Origin: Pyrenochaeta sp. MPI-SDFR-AT-0127
Lineage: Eukaryota; Ascomycota; Dothideomycetes; Pleosporales; Cucurbitariaceae
Assembly (NCBI GenBank): GCA_020747015.1
Contig: JAGTJM010000034.1
Span: forward strand, 124,001-188,000
Length of the DNA: 64,000 bases
Reading direction: 5' to 3'
The notes under the pieces were generated by a model, which saw only the letters and a program-made list of their open reading frames with translations, searched no databases and was not told where the DNA came from. A program made the translations under genes and the position numbers. Shown piece after piece: positions 1 to 10,133 of this stretch; the first letter of the stretch is position 1, and each line of letters begins with the position of its first letter.

Positions 1-2537
1 TTATCCTAATACTATCTATTCTAGATATTTATAGTAATTCTATAGTTAGAATAGGCTAGTCCTCCTCCTTACTCTATAGTAAGCTAAAGTATTCTAGGTC
101 TAAATTATATACTTCTAAGTACTATAAATTATATAGCTATTTAACTATTTCTATATATAAAGGATATAAGTTTAAATCTTAGCCTAACTTAAGCCTTATA
201 GTAAGCTTAAATATAGGTATAACTTATACCTAAAATTTAAAAATTAGTCTACTTATACTAAGTAATAGGGGCTACTTATATAATATAAGTTTATTAGAGC
301 TTAGCTATAATATACTAGTTACTATCTTTAGCCTAGTTAGCCTAAATACTTTCTATATTTACCTATATAATTCTAGTTAATATAGTTTCTTAGCTACTTA
401 ATCTATATAGAATATCTTTATCTACTCTTATAGTATCTTATAATTAATTCTAATAGCCCCTTCTTAATATAGCTTTTATAGCTTAATAAGGATAGTAAAT
501 TTAGCCTTATAAAGTATATAGGTAATAATATTCTACCCTATATAATTCTATTATATATATAGGATTAAGATAATAATAAGATTACTTTCTAAGATTTAAT
601 AAGTAGTAGAGGTAGTACCTTAAGAATCTTATTTATATATACGTAAGTTATACCTAGGCTCTCTATACTTCTTATAGCGCGCTAGAGCCGGGTGGCTAAG
701 GCCTAATTACTCTCTACCTTAACGCTATTTATAAGTAATTTATTAATTAGCCTACCTTTAAGTAAGTATATCCTCTCTAGCTCCTTTTACTAAGACTCCT
801 CCTTTCTACAGCCGCTTTTTTTTATACTACCTCCGCTCTAACGCTACCTTATTAGCTCTCTTAAGACTAGTAATCTAACTACGCATTAGCTTAGCTAAGA
901 GTATTATTCTCTCTACCCTCTTTTTAAGCTAGTTAATCTTCTTAATTATTAAGGCTAGTAATAAACTCTTATACTAGCGAACGCGCTTATAAATAAGAGA
1001 TAATTAAGCCTTAAGCTTACGTACGTTACTTAGTATTCTAGCCTCCTAGAGAGTGTCTTAAGTAGGGAGAGTAGGTGTTAGCGTATATAACTAGATATCT
1101 AGCTTTAATAGAATAATATCTAGTTAGAGTAGGATAAGCCCTACGCCTTAAAAAGTAGAGTAAATATTTACTATAGTAAACGTCTTATTAAAAGCTACCT
1201 TAAAGGCTAGTAGAAACTTAAGCTTAGTAACGTAGTTAATATAGCTCTTAATTAGGTTCTTAATCTAGCGGCTATACGCCTTCTTAAGAGGAGAGAAGTA
1301 ACTAATATTAAGAGGCTATAGTAGATAAGATAAGTAAGGTAGTATATAGAGAGGATAGATATTACTCTCTTTATAAATCTCTTAAAATTTAAGAGTTTAA
1401 TAGCTCTTATAATTATTAAGGATAAGTCGCTAGCGTATACCTACTATTCTTATCTTTATATACGTGTTAAAGTACTTAAGCTACTCTACTCTAAGCTTAT
1501 TTATTATCTAGCTATTATTACTAACTCCTATAGCCTAGTCGCGTAGAATAGCCTCTTTATTATACTAGGTAGATAAGTAATACTTACTAGTAAAGATAAG
1601 GAATAGTAGGACTATCTAGCTAGTAGTATTAATTCCTTAAATTACTATTATCTACTTCTAACTACCTAGCTAAATAACCTTTACCTTACCTCTCCTCTTA
1701 GAGCTTATTATAATAAGCTAAGTTATAATCTTACCTATTAAAAAGCTAACCTTATTAAAATTATAGACGTCCTTATCGTAGATACTATACCTTACCTTTA
1801 TCTACTCTATAAGCTTAAACTAGTTACTTATTAGAACTAGGTCCTCGTATAGAGCTCTCTACCTATTATATAGTTAACTAAATCGTATTATAAGACTATC
1901 TATACGCTTAATAAAGTTATATAGCTAGTAGACGCTAACCTAGCCTCCGCTGCGTATAGCTAATAGCTTATTAGCTATATTATATATAGCTATATACGTA
2001 GGCATAAGGCTATATTAGTTAAAGTCTAGTATATACCTAATAATAACCTCCTCCTCTAGCTTAGTAAGCTTCTTTAAGTTAGGCTGATAATCGTATCGCA
2101 AAGGGATACTAGCGCGTTAATTATTAAGCGTTAATTTCGGTATATTATATATAGAAGTAGTAAGCCTAGAGCTTTTTATCTATCTCTAATTAAGAGAAGA
2201 AGAAGTAAGAAGGATATTACCTTTAGTATAAGATAATTAAGTACGAGTTTATAGAGCTATTATAGGGTAGATAAGAGAGGTACGTATGTATAGTAGGGTA
2301 GCTAACTCGCTTATATAGCCGACTCGCTTATAAACTACATTACTTATAATTTCTACTATATATTTATAGTAGTAATAAACCTCTTTTTTATTATTACTTT
2401 AAATATATTAAAGACTATACTTCTATATATATAATAAACCTAGACGATAATTCTTCTTTATAATTATTATATATTTTACGTAGGTAATATAGTCTTATAT
2501 AAACTTATCTAGAGGATCCTAATATTAAATAGGAGTA

Positions 2538-2627
2538 GGTAATAGAGTAAAGGTAAGTAATAGTATAGAAATAGGTAATAAAGTAAGAGTAGATAATAGT
2601 ATAGAGATAGGTAATAGTATAAGAGAC
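2538..2627. repeat. 36-bp tandem repeat, 2.5 units
   Basis: Units start at 2538, 2574 and 2610 (the last is partial). Each begins GGTAATA and contains AATAGTATAGARATA. The array lies inside the RIP-mutated block, and copies differ by a few A/G or T/A changes. Confidence 0.7.
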
Positions 2628-2848
2628 GCTAATATTAATATTATAGTTAATAATAATAGTAAGGTTAGGATTAGAGACTCTATAATAATAGTATATAAGT
2701 AGGTTATTATAAGCAGCGTTTTAGATAAGCGATTATATAAAGTATAGGAATTAAGGAAAGTTTAAGAAATTCTACCTCTTATACGCTTAGCGTACGTAGT
2801 AGAGTAAAATATATAATAAGGAAAAAGAGATTCTCTCTATCTTAAGGA

Positions 2849-3028
2849 TAATAAATAATAATAGTATATAACTTAATACTATAAAAGGAAAGATAAGGAA
2901 TAGTAATTAATAGTAATAAGTATTTCTACTATCTTAGAAATAGAGATAATAAATAGTAAAGGTGTATAACTTAATACTATAAAGGGAAAGATAAGGACTA
3001 GTAGGTAAGAGTAATAAGGATTCCTACC
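2849..3028. repeat. 98-bp-period direct duplication
   Basis: A stretch starting near 2849 with the core TATAACTTAATACTATAAA recurs about 98 bp downstream (2962 versus 2864), followed by GGAAAGATAAGGA in both copies. It sits at the right end of the RIP-mutated block. Confidence 0.7.
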
Positions 3029-3180
3029 TAATACGCTAGCAGAATTAGCCAATCGCATCGCCTCCCGCCCTCTGCCTTAGTATATTTATGTCCAGACCAG
3101 TAAGACCGGTCTAAACCATGGTCTCGAGATATCCTTAGACCAAACCAAGACCAAGATAGACCAGATCATTCCGATTACTG

Positions 3181-3336
3181 GGCAGCGGTAGGGTATAGGG
3201 GGAGTGGATAATAAGTAATGCAGCTTCTCCTCGACCGAAAAGGGGACGAGATCCAGATTATAGAAAAGATAGTCGAGGCTGCGGCAGGGAATAGGGAGAG
3301 AGGATAGTAAGTAATGCAGCTTCTCTACGACCGAAA
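3181..3336 (+). repeat. 60-bp segment duplicated with 96-bp period
   Basis: 3181-3240 and 3277-3336 match at roughly 52 of 60 positions by eye and share TAAGTAATGCAGCTTCTC and CGACCGAAA. The 96-bp period is a multiple of three. The second copy provides the first codons of the NACHT relic, so this looks like a local duplication inside the ancestral gene. Confidence 0.75.
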
Positions 3337-3940
3337 CAGCACCTATTTGATCGTTGATGCGCTCGACGAATGCGTAATAGGCTTATCAGACTTGTTAGAG
3401 TTTATCTCGCGGATGTTGTCTATATCTCCTCATACTAAGTGGATCATCTCTAGTCGAAACTGGCCCAAAATTGAGAAATACCTTGACACGGCTCAGAAGG
3501 CGAGACTGTGTTTTGAGCTTAATGAGAAATCCATCTCCGCTGCTGTTGCGATATATATCGAATTCAAAGTGGACGGGCTGGTAAAGCGAAATCAATATAC
3601 TACTACTATACTGGACACTGTCCAACGTTACTTGTCGCAAAACGCAAACGACACTTAACCCGTGGGTGACCTTGATCTGCCAAGAAATGCCTAATATCTC
3701 GGGATGGAAGGCTCAGCAGAAATTGACGGCGTTTCCACCTGGACTCAATGGCTTGTACAGGCTGACAGTGCTGCATTCAATATTTATTTTGTTTTTCAAT
3801 ACGAAAATTTGGAAATCAATACGCTTCCAAACCGTCAAGAATGGACCAAAAACAGAGTATTGATTCTTTCAATATCATAATTTTGGGCGTATTGAGTATT
3901 GAATGTAGCACTGCAGGCGGATGATAGACTATATCAGGGA
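3314..3940 (+). pseudogene. NACHT-domain (NLR-like) gene relic
   Basis: The translation from 3314 carries the Walker B-like motif of fungal NACHT proteins, LIVDALDEC, followed by WIISSRNWP, which matches the usual WxxSSR segment. At about 3655 the frame is lost: the expected continuation WVTLICQEM resumes one base out of phase, after a stop. It then runs through a match to the family's FPPGLxxLY motif until a 148-bp insertion at 3766-3913. Removing the insertion and one copy of its target duplication restores the family motif LYRRMIDYIRD. Only the middle of a NACHT domain remains, with no P-loop or C-terminal repeats. Fungal NLRs act in allorecognition and defence. This copy is dead by truncation, frameshift and insertion. 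Family assignment is confident; the original architecture is unknown. Confidence 0.8.
3766..3913. mobile_element. hAT-like MITE, 148 bp
   Basis: The element has 17-bp terminal inverted repeats with one mismatch: CAGTGCTGCATTCAATA at 3766-3782, and its near-complement at 3897-3913. It is flanked by an imperfect 8-bp target-site duplication, CAGGCTGA at 3758-3765 and CAGGCGGA at 3914-3921. An 8-bp duplication and CAGTG-type ends are typical of hAT transposons. The interior has no coding capacity, so it is a non-autonomous MITE. Its boundaries are independently confirmed because excising it restores a NACHT-family motif in the host relic. Confidence 0.8.
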
Positions 3941-4018
3941 CTTCACTACTGCATATATGAAGGAGTTCGCAGGCGGAGAGAAATAGTATCCATGAACCTG
4001 GAGTATATTGATTTGTGC
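3941..4018. repeat. Dispersed repeat, copy A
   Basis: This roughly 78-bp stretch is about three-quarters identical by eye to 5922-6000. Shared cores include CTGCATA, ATGAAG, GGAGAGAAAT and TATTGATTTG. The two copies are in direct orientation and bracket the intact gene at 4742-5509. Confidence 0.6.
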
Positions 4019-4741
4019 CAGATCGTGCAATGGCTACGTTTCGGCAGCCCAAAGCATCCCTCGCAAACTTAAATTATATTGTCCTAGGCGGACAATTTTC
4101 GAAAGAAGTTTTTGACATTGCCAAAGATATATAGATTGGTATCTCTATCGATTGGTATCTTAGAGAACTGGTGTGTACTTTTCAAGCTGACTGTCTTCGT
4201 TTACTTCCTTCTTTATGACATGATCTAGTTCGATAGCGACTCTGCTACTATCTCTGCTTATCCAGATGTTCCTATAGATCGTTAGAGCCCGGAATAGACA
4301 GTATACCTCTCGTACTTACGCAATGTAGAAAGAAATGACAAGTTGAGCTAGCCGGATAATTGAAAGATGCGCGCTTGACCTGACGACAAGGCTGAGGCGA
4401 AATGCACAGCGCTGCCAGCTGGGCGACGAGCTGACCCTGAAAATTTTGTCGTATAGCTGCAAGCAGTCTGCTGATATGTCCCAATCCGGCGATTTTTGGA
4501 GAAGTTTATGCAATGTAGACGCCTCTTGCTGTCAATGAATCTGATTGGCGGCCTGTTTGAAGAAGCGAGCCCGTCGAAAGGTCATTGTTAGCCGTAGATA
4601 AGGCATATGCAGCAATATTAGAGACGGCACTTGGAGAAGAAATTCCCCCCCACAAGTATAAGGACTGGTCTCCTTCGACACATTACTTCTTCGTTTAAGC
4701 AAATCCATGAGAGAAAAGCGAAGACGCCAATTGCTTGCATA

Positions 4742-5509
4742 ATGACTCCCATCAAAGACACCTTCGTTTCATCGTCTATCTATAATACCCTTCCGCACAT
4801 CTCTGATGTGCATGATGCCCCCGATGAGCATGCAGATGACTTGAAAGATCTCCGAGCTCTTCTCCAGCGATACGACGTTCCAGACGGCGTGAGCGTAAGA
4901 CTAGTCCATAAGCATTACGACACAGAAGATGGAGAAATTATGGTCTTCAAGCAGGTCCCAGTCGCATCCCAGGGCGAAGTGGTCTCCATGGGACCATTGC
5001 TGCCTGCCAAATACCCAAATCTAAAGGGCATTAATTTCTTCGTCGATACGGACGGCAAATTCCAAGCCTACGAATACACAACCTGCGACGTCCCTGGCCA
5101 TGACATGTCTGAATATCAAGCTTTCTTAGCAGAGTTCAGTAGCATTGTCGTGGAACGCGGCTTGCAGCGCATCTTTGGACTGAAATTCGACGTCAAAGAT
5201 GAGGAATTGGGCTGGACTGAGTTCGAATTCCCAGCTAAGCGGAGCACCATCCTCATCCCGAAGGGAATGCCTGTGCCAGAAGGGGCTGAATACATGATCA
5301 ACATCGTCACGGAGTGGGGAAAGGATGACGACAGTTTGCGCAAGAGGGGTTGTCCTTGTTTTAATACTACCTGCACTCACTGCTCTCACGAGGGGCAGAA
5401 GGGATGTGGCCCTGAGATGCAGGGTTGGGAGTTTACTCTTGGCGGCCAGAAGATTGATGCAGGATCGCCAGTTCTCCCGATCATGAATGCAGTTGCTGCT
5501 GTTTGGTGA
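4742..5509 (+). CDS. Hypothetical protein with C-terminal Cys/His motif
   Basis: An intact 255-residue protein, counted from the ATG at 4742. An in-frame ATG at 4631 would add 37 residues, but these look like leader sequence and the downstream start is preferred. I do not recognise the family. The N-terminal third is acidic and helical-looking. The middle is mixed alpha/beta, with a conserved-looking stretch around residues 83-100. Residues 204-222 contain Cys204, Cys206, Cys211, Cys214, His216 and Cys222, a spacing that could bind zinc or form disulfides. There is no signal peptide or membrane segment, so a cytosolic location is inferred. No intron is evident. The gene lies between repeat-rich tracts, yet its codon use and base composition look normal, which suggests it is or recently was functional. 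Confidence 0.75.
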   Translation: MTPIKDTFVSSSIYNTLPHISDVHDAPDEHADDLKDLRALLQRYDVPDGVSVRLVHKHYDTEDGEIMVFKQVPVASQGEVVSMGPLLPAKYPNLKGINFFVDTDGKFQAYEYTTCDVPGHDMSEYQAFLAEFSSIVVERGLQRIFGLKFDVKDEELGWTEFEFPAKRSTILIPKGMPVPEGAEYMINIVTEWGKDDDSLRKRGCPCFNTTCTHCSHEGQKGCGPEMQGWEFTLGGQKIDAGSPVLPIMNAVAAVW

Positions 5510-6170
5510 TCCGTCTAGCCTTTTCGGTGGGCGAGATTTGGGGATTTTGAGGGTAGTAGAGATCAGATCGCTGAAATCTTGACTATGTATTTAATATTCT
5601 TTCCCTAAAGTAACATTAATTGACTGGAGGGGAGCCCCTATTCTTTATAGTCTGTATTCTTCGTATTATCAAACAGCGATGAAATGCACCTGCCAGTTCA
5701 ATACATACAGCTGTGCCCAGCTGACTGAGAGGTCAGGTCACGTTCCAAAAATTTGTGAGATTTTGAGATTGTACAGCACATGCTTGGCGTATACTGAGCA
5801 CTACAGAGGACTCTGAAGGTATTCGTAACATTGCGAAGTTTTACTTGCGAGTGATTATACATCGATGCAAGGTGGAAGTAGTCAGGATACAACAAGAATT
5901 TGGTTCTGCGCAGCAGGGCGCCTCGACTGCTGCATACATGAAGTAGTCCACAGGTGGAGAGAAATGGTGTCCATAATCCCGAATTTTTATTGATTTGCGT
6001 GTAAGAAACGTACTGTAGGAGCAGAAGATTAATTTAAGCTACTCTATGCTATAATAGCTAGTCATGGTGTTGAGTTATGAGTTATTCTTGTGCAAAGTCA
6101 CGAAGCTTGGCGAGGTGTGCATTTCGCTTGTGTGCGCATTCCACTTGTGGTTCACCTTATAAGAAAGTAG
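5510..6170. other. Intergenic, no gene seen
   Basis: This stretch holds the 3' flank of the upstream gene and copy B of a dispersed repeat at 5922-6000. It contains only short, unconvincing open frames. Confidence 0.5.
5922..6000. repeat. Dispersed repeat, copy B
   Basis: Partner of 3941-4018 in direct orientation, roughly 2 kb away. It has diverged mainly by transitions and small changes. Neither copy encodes anything recognisable. Confidence 0.6.
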
Positions 6171-7545
6171 TAATATAATACTAACTATATACTAGAAAGA
6201 GATAACTTAAGAGCTACTATATAAAAGTAGGGGCTATAGAATTAGACTTATATAAGAGGATCCCCTAAATGCATTACCTTATAGAGCTAGGAGCTTCTAT
6301 ATATTAGATTACTACTAAGTCCTCTATAGGCGGTATATAGTAATATATAGCGCTTACGCTACTTTTTAATAAGTAATATAACTACGCAAACTCTAGAACT
6401 TTACTATCTAGGTCTAGGATCTTAATAATATCTTTCTATCTATAAAATATAGTAAGGTTTAGTAGTATCTAGCTATACTTATCTTTTAGACTTAGATCCT
6501 TAGCTTACTATAGCGCGAGTCGTAAAGTATCTATATTACTAGAAAACGTAGCTAAATAGAGTAGAGACTAGCTATAGGGATCTACTTTCCTAATATTAGC
6601 CCTAGTATTAATTAAGAGGCGTACTATATTAGTATTACCAGCTTTAATAGCGTACTATAGTAAGCTAATTCCGCGATATATATAATTTATATTAAGCCTA
6701 TTATTAAGGACCTATTTAATACTTATATACTAGACTAGATATAGTATATTACTATTTAAGTTAATAGAATTAAATTTAGCGCTAGAGTCTTAGAGTATCT
6801 ATATTACTAAGGGATTACCTTACCTAATAGTAAGCTTAATAAGTATCTTACTATTAGTATTAACTATATTATAGATATAGCTATTTTCTAGGAGGAAGTA
6901 GATAGAGTTAGCCTTTCTAGCGCTAGCGGCTATTATTAGGAGAGTATAGCTAGCGATATTCTTATACGTATAGATATCTATATTCTTCTTAATAAGATAC
7001 TTTAAGATAGTAATACTTCTAGATACTACTACTAGATATACTAGTATATTCCCTTACTTACTAGAGACTATAATATTATAACCTAGGTCGAAAGTAGCTT
7101 TCTAGAGTAGCGTAGTAGAATCTCCTTTTTAAGCTACTTTATAAGTAATATAGTCTAAGTTATTATCTACTATATTAATATTAGCGCCTTTATTATATAG
7201 ATATATAAGGATATTAATACCCTAATAGTTAACTATATAGAGTAGCGGCGTTAACCTTTTACTTAATAAGACGTTAACGTTTACTCCTTTCTCTACTTAA
7301 ATCTTAGTAGCTACCAGATTATATTCTTAAGTAGTGATATAGAGTATAGTAAATCCTTATTTATTAACTATGTATATATTCGCCTTATTCTCTAGAAGCT
7401 ATTTTATAGTTATATATTACTTTCCTTTAATAGCGTAGAAAATAACTATTTAACCTTTACTATCGCGAGCTTCTAAACTACTTCCTTTCTTATAAAGCTA
7501 CTTAATAATACTAATATCTCCCGTCTGAGCGCTAAAATGTAAGGT
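6170..7545 (-). repeat. RIP-mutated ankyrin-repeat tract
   Basis: The minus strand reads as a long ankyrin tract in nearly one frame. It is interrupted by many TAG/TAA codons where Gln or Trp would be expected. Surviving ankyrin features include LLENKANIYIVN, NKGANINIVDN and AIKAGNTNIVRLLINTRAN at about 33-residue spacing, which implies roughly a dozen repeats. The whole tract is TA-rich, whereas sequence just above 7545 is normal. The pattern fits RIP acting on a duplicated ankyrin-coding segment. Confidence 0.8.
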
Positions 7546-9930
7546 CTAAATATTAACGGTATCCTGCTGGCTAATATGCTTACCACCTTTAAGAAGAAGA
7601 TTTATTATGTCTTCGTTGTTGCTATCGAGGGCATAGTCCAGTGGAGTACGACCTTCTGCGTCCTTGTCGTTCAAATTTATTCCCTTGCTAACGAGTTTCT
7701 CGACTACCGAGGCCTGCCCATATTTCGCTGCCCAATGAAGCAACGTCGCATTGTTCTCATCTCTGTACTCCTCAAAGTGCTCCAACTCGATTAAGTACTT
7801 CGCAGCATCTCCATGTCCATTCTTGATCGCCATCATGATAGCTTCACCGGAAGACAGAGACGCAGACGTGTTCGTTTTATTGCGCTTCGAGTCTTGAAGG
7901 AGCTTGTGGATAAATCTGTTCGGCCGGAACTTGCAGCCCACTTCAACACCGTTACAAACTCATTTTTCGGATCTAGCTCCTGGGTTTCAAGATCGATGAC
8001 GGGCTTGTAATCTTTCTTGCTGCACTTGGGCAATACTTTGCTCAGTTTCTCCCAGAGAAGAATCGGCATTGTAAATGGAGCCAAGGCAACGATCACGATC
8101 AGGTTTTTCGCCCGCCTTCTCGAACGCAATAATGTATAGCCTCCCATAGCAATGCACATAATTACCAATGAAGTGTACAGATAGTATAGCCATGAAGGGT
8201 TGTCGCTGAAGAGGTCCACGTTCATGCCGAAAATGCCCTGTCTCCTGATTAGTAACAACTCAGGCTTCCTTAAAGGAGGGCAAGTTACCGCTGCAAAAAT
8301 GAGAGGCAGAAATATGAACTATACAGCCTGTTAGCTGGTCGCAGTGGTCTTGCATCAAGCGTGCATACGGTGATCCATGACAGTCTTCGAATACTGTCAT
8401 TCTGCTCGCGCGAACGGTACCCCTCGTCGATGCTAATCAGATTGGTCACTCGCTGAATGAGGCTATCGGTCTCTTTGATTAGCTCTGTGCAAATTCGAAA
8501 GTCAATGTTCTTGAACTGCTGCAGATACCCGCCGCATACTGCCATGACCTCCCAGTAATCGTCGCGCCCTTCGGTCCACCTCGGATCGTCATGGATACTC
8601 TCGAGGGGTTCTAGGCTCACTAGCTGATTCTGAAGTACTCGACGAAATTCTTCCCAGCGCTGAGCCGCACTGACAAGGTTTCTAACGATGTTGCGATCCG
8701 TTTCCAAGCGTTGTTGAAGGACTTCGAATCTCTTAAGCGTAGTTAGACTTTACTCGGTTTAAGTCTGCTTTTTCACTTATAAATGAGTCCAGGAAGCGCG
8801 ATGATGCCGTAAGAAGTGCATTGTAATTGGTTAAAATGACTTCAAGCTGAGAAAGCAGATAATCTAGTAGAGCGGATCTTAATCTGGTCGAATTCTCGTA
8901 GTTTTTGATACATCAAGGCATTATAGGCGAACTCTGTAGTTTTAACGCGCCGGGAGTAGAAGCGGAAAATCTGCAGATTCCAATCTGCTATGAGGAACTT
9001 TTCCTCCCTAGAGCTTGGTGAGCGCGCAGACCTAATAATATAATAAACATGCAACATACTCGTCTCCGGAGGAGATGATGATTGCGTCGGACGTAGCGTC
9101 GACCTTCGGCTGCTTAGTCGACGAAGGCAAGATATCTTGATGCAAATAAAATTGGAGGTTGCGGTGCAGGGCCCAATGGCCGCAGATCTCGCCCTTCGTG
9201 CATCTTTGGCACTTGTACGAGCCTGCATCAGGCTTGTTCGTCTTTGCGAAGTCGTTGAAGAGACCGTATGGGAACAGCGAGTAGCGTGGGAAGTCGAAGT
9301 GCTCAAACAGCGTCATCAACAACGTGGTAGGGCATTTTGGCCCGTACATGAACAGCCGGCATCCTTGATCGTTCTCCGCCTCGGGAAACATCCTAGTGTA
9401 GCGACTGAGCGTCTCCGCAGTGGCAAAAGACTTGGGGTCGTCGCCATCCTGAATGGAGACTGCCGCAAGGACATCTGCCTTGAATGTGTGCTGCGGTAGC
9501 CGCCTGTCGTGCGTTCTTGATGCGTGCGCATTCGGTGCGCTTTGCGTGGGGACTGAGGGGTAGTACGGCGTCTGCTGCTGCGGTATTACTTGCGGAGGTG
9601 CGCCATAAGTATACGATGGTCCTGGTTGGTAAGTCTGCGGTTGCGGCAGGGATGAATACTGCGATGCGCCATTCGGAGGACCTGCAGAAGCTGATGCGTA
9701 AGAATATACGTTCTGGGGCGGCAGCGCATAAGGCGATGAGTATGTATTCTGAGGCACTGCCGCCTGTGGCAACGATTGTGGGTATGGGATCGCTGGGTAC
9801 GGCTGCTGCGGCACGCTCGCACTCTGAGGTAGTGCAGTGCCTGCGCCTGGCGGAGGCGCACCTGAATAGTACTGATTGGAAGAGTGAAGTGGGTATGGTG
9901 CTTTGGCCTGGCTTACAGAGCACTCTATAA
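6190..9930 (-). pseudogene. Decayed PQY-rich / CorA-like / ankyrin protein gene
   Basis: One long minus-strand gene can be pieced together. A P/Q/Y/A-rich N-terminus (about 9930-9500) leads into an unrecognised domain with paired Cys (CQRCTKGEIC). A plausible 52-bp intron follows (about 8998-9049, donor GTATGT). Next comes a helical region, then a CorA-like segment whose GMN signature (FGMNVDLF) and two hydrophobic helices are assembled across two short introns at 8319-8368 and 8238-8288; the exon between them encodes FIFLPLIFAA. Ankyrin repeats follow (7941-7546) and continue into the RIP-mutated tract. Frame breaks occur near 8880, near 8735 and at about 7912, where TTT stands for an expected TTTT. 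The 5' end lacks a clear ATG. CorA-like/ankyrin fusions are common fungal membrane proteins of unclear role. The single-gene reading is inference, but the splice junctions in the CorA segment are convincing. Confidence 0.7.
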
Positions 9931-10133
9931 ATACTCAAATTGAGAGGCCATTCCTTGGCTAGATGCGCCTAGCAATCCTTTCCATTGAAATCATCAACGC
10001 AAACAACCTGTTTGAAATTGAGTTTGGACTTGTTGAATATAACCAACCATAGTCGAATATTCTGGCTACAGCTAACAAGGTAAAACTCTCCATTACGCAT
10101 CTTCATCATCTCGTGCTAATACCAACCATATTC

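Larger units (their letters stand above)
1..3050. repeat. RIP-mutated, TA-rich repeat block
   Basis: About 3 kb composed almost entirely of TA-rich sequence with stop codons in all six frames; CA and TG dinucleotides are scarce and TA is very abundant. This is the signature of repeat-induced point mutation of a duplicated element in Pezizomycotina. Composition returns abruptly to normal near 3040. I cannot identify the parent element, and no terminal repeats are visible, so the block may run off the left edge of the window. Confidence 0.85.

Noticed and set aside
9484..9930. 148-codon plus-strand open frame
   Set aside because: It lies opposite the P/Q/Y-rich N-terminus of the minus-strand CorA-ankyrin gene. 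The GC-rich repetitive antisense composition explains it.
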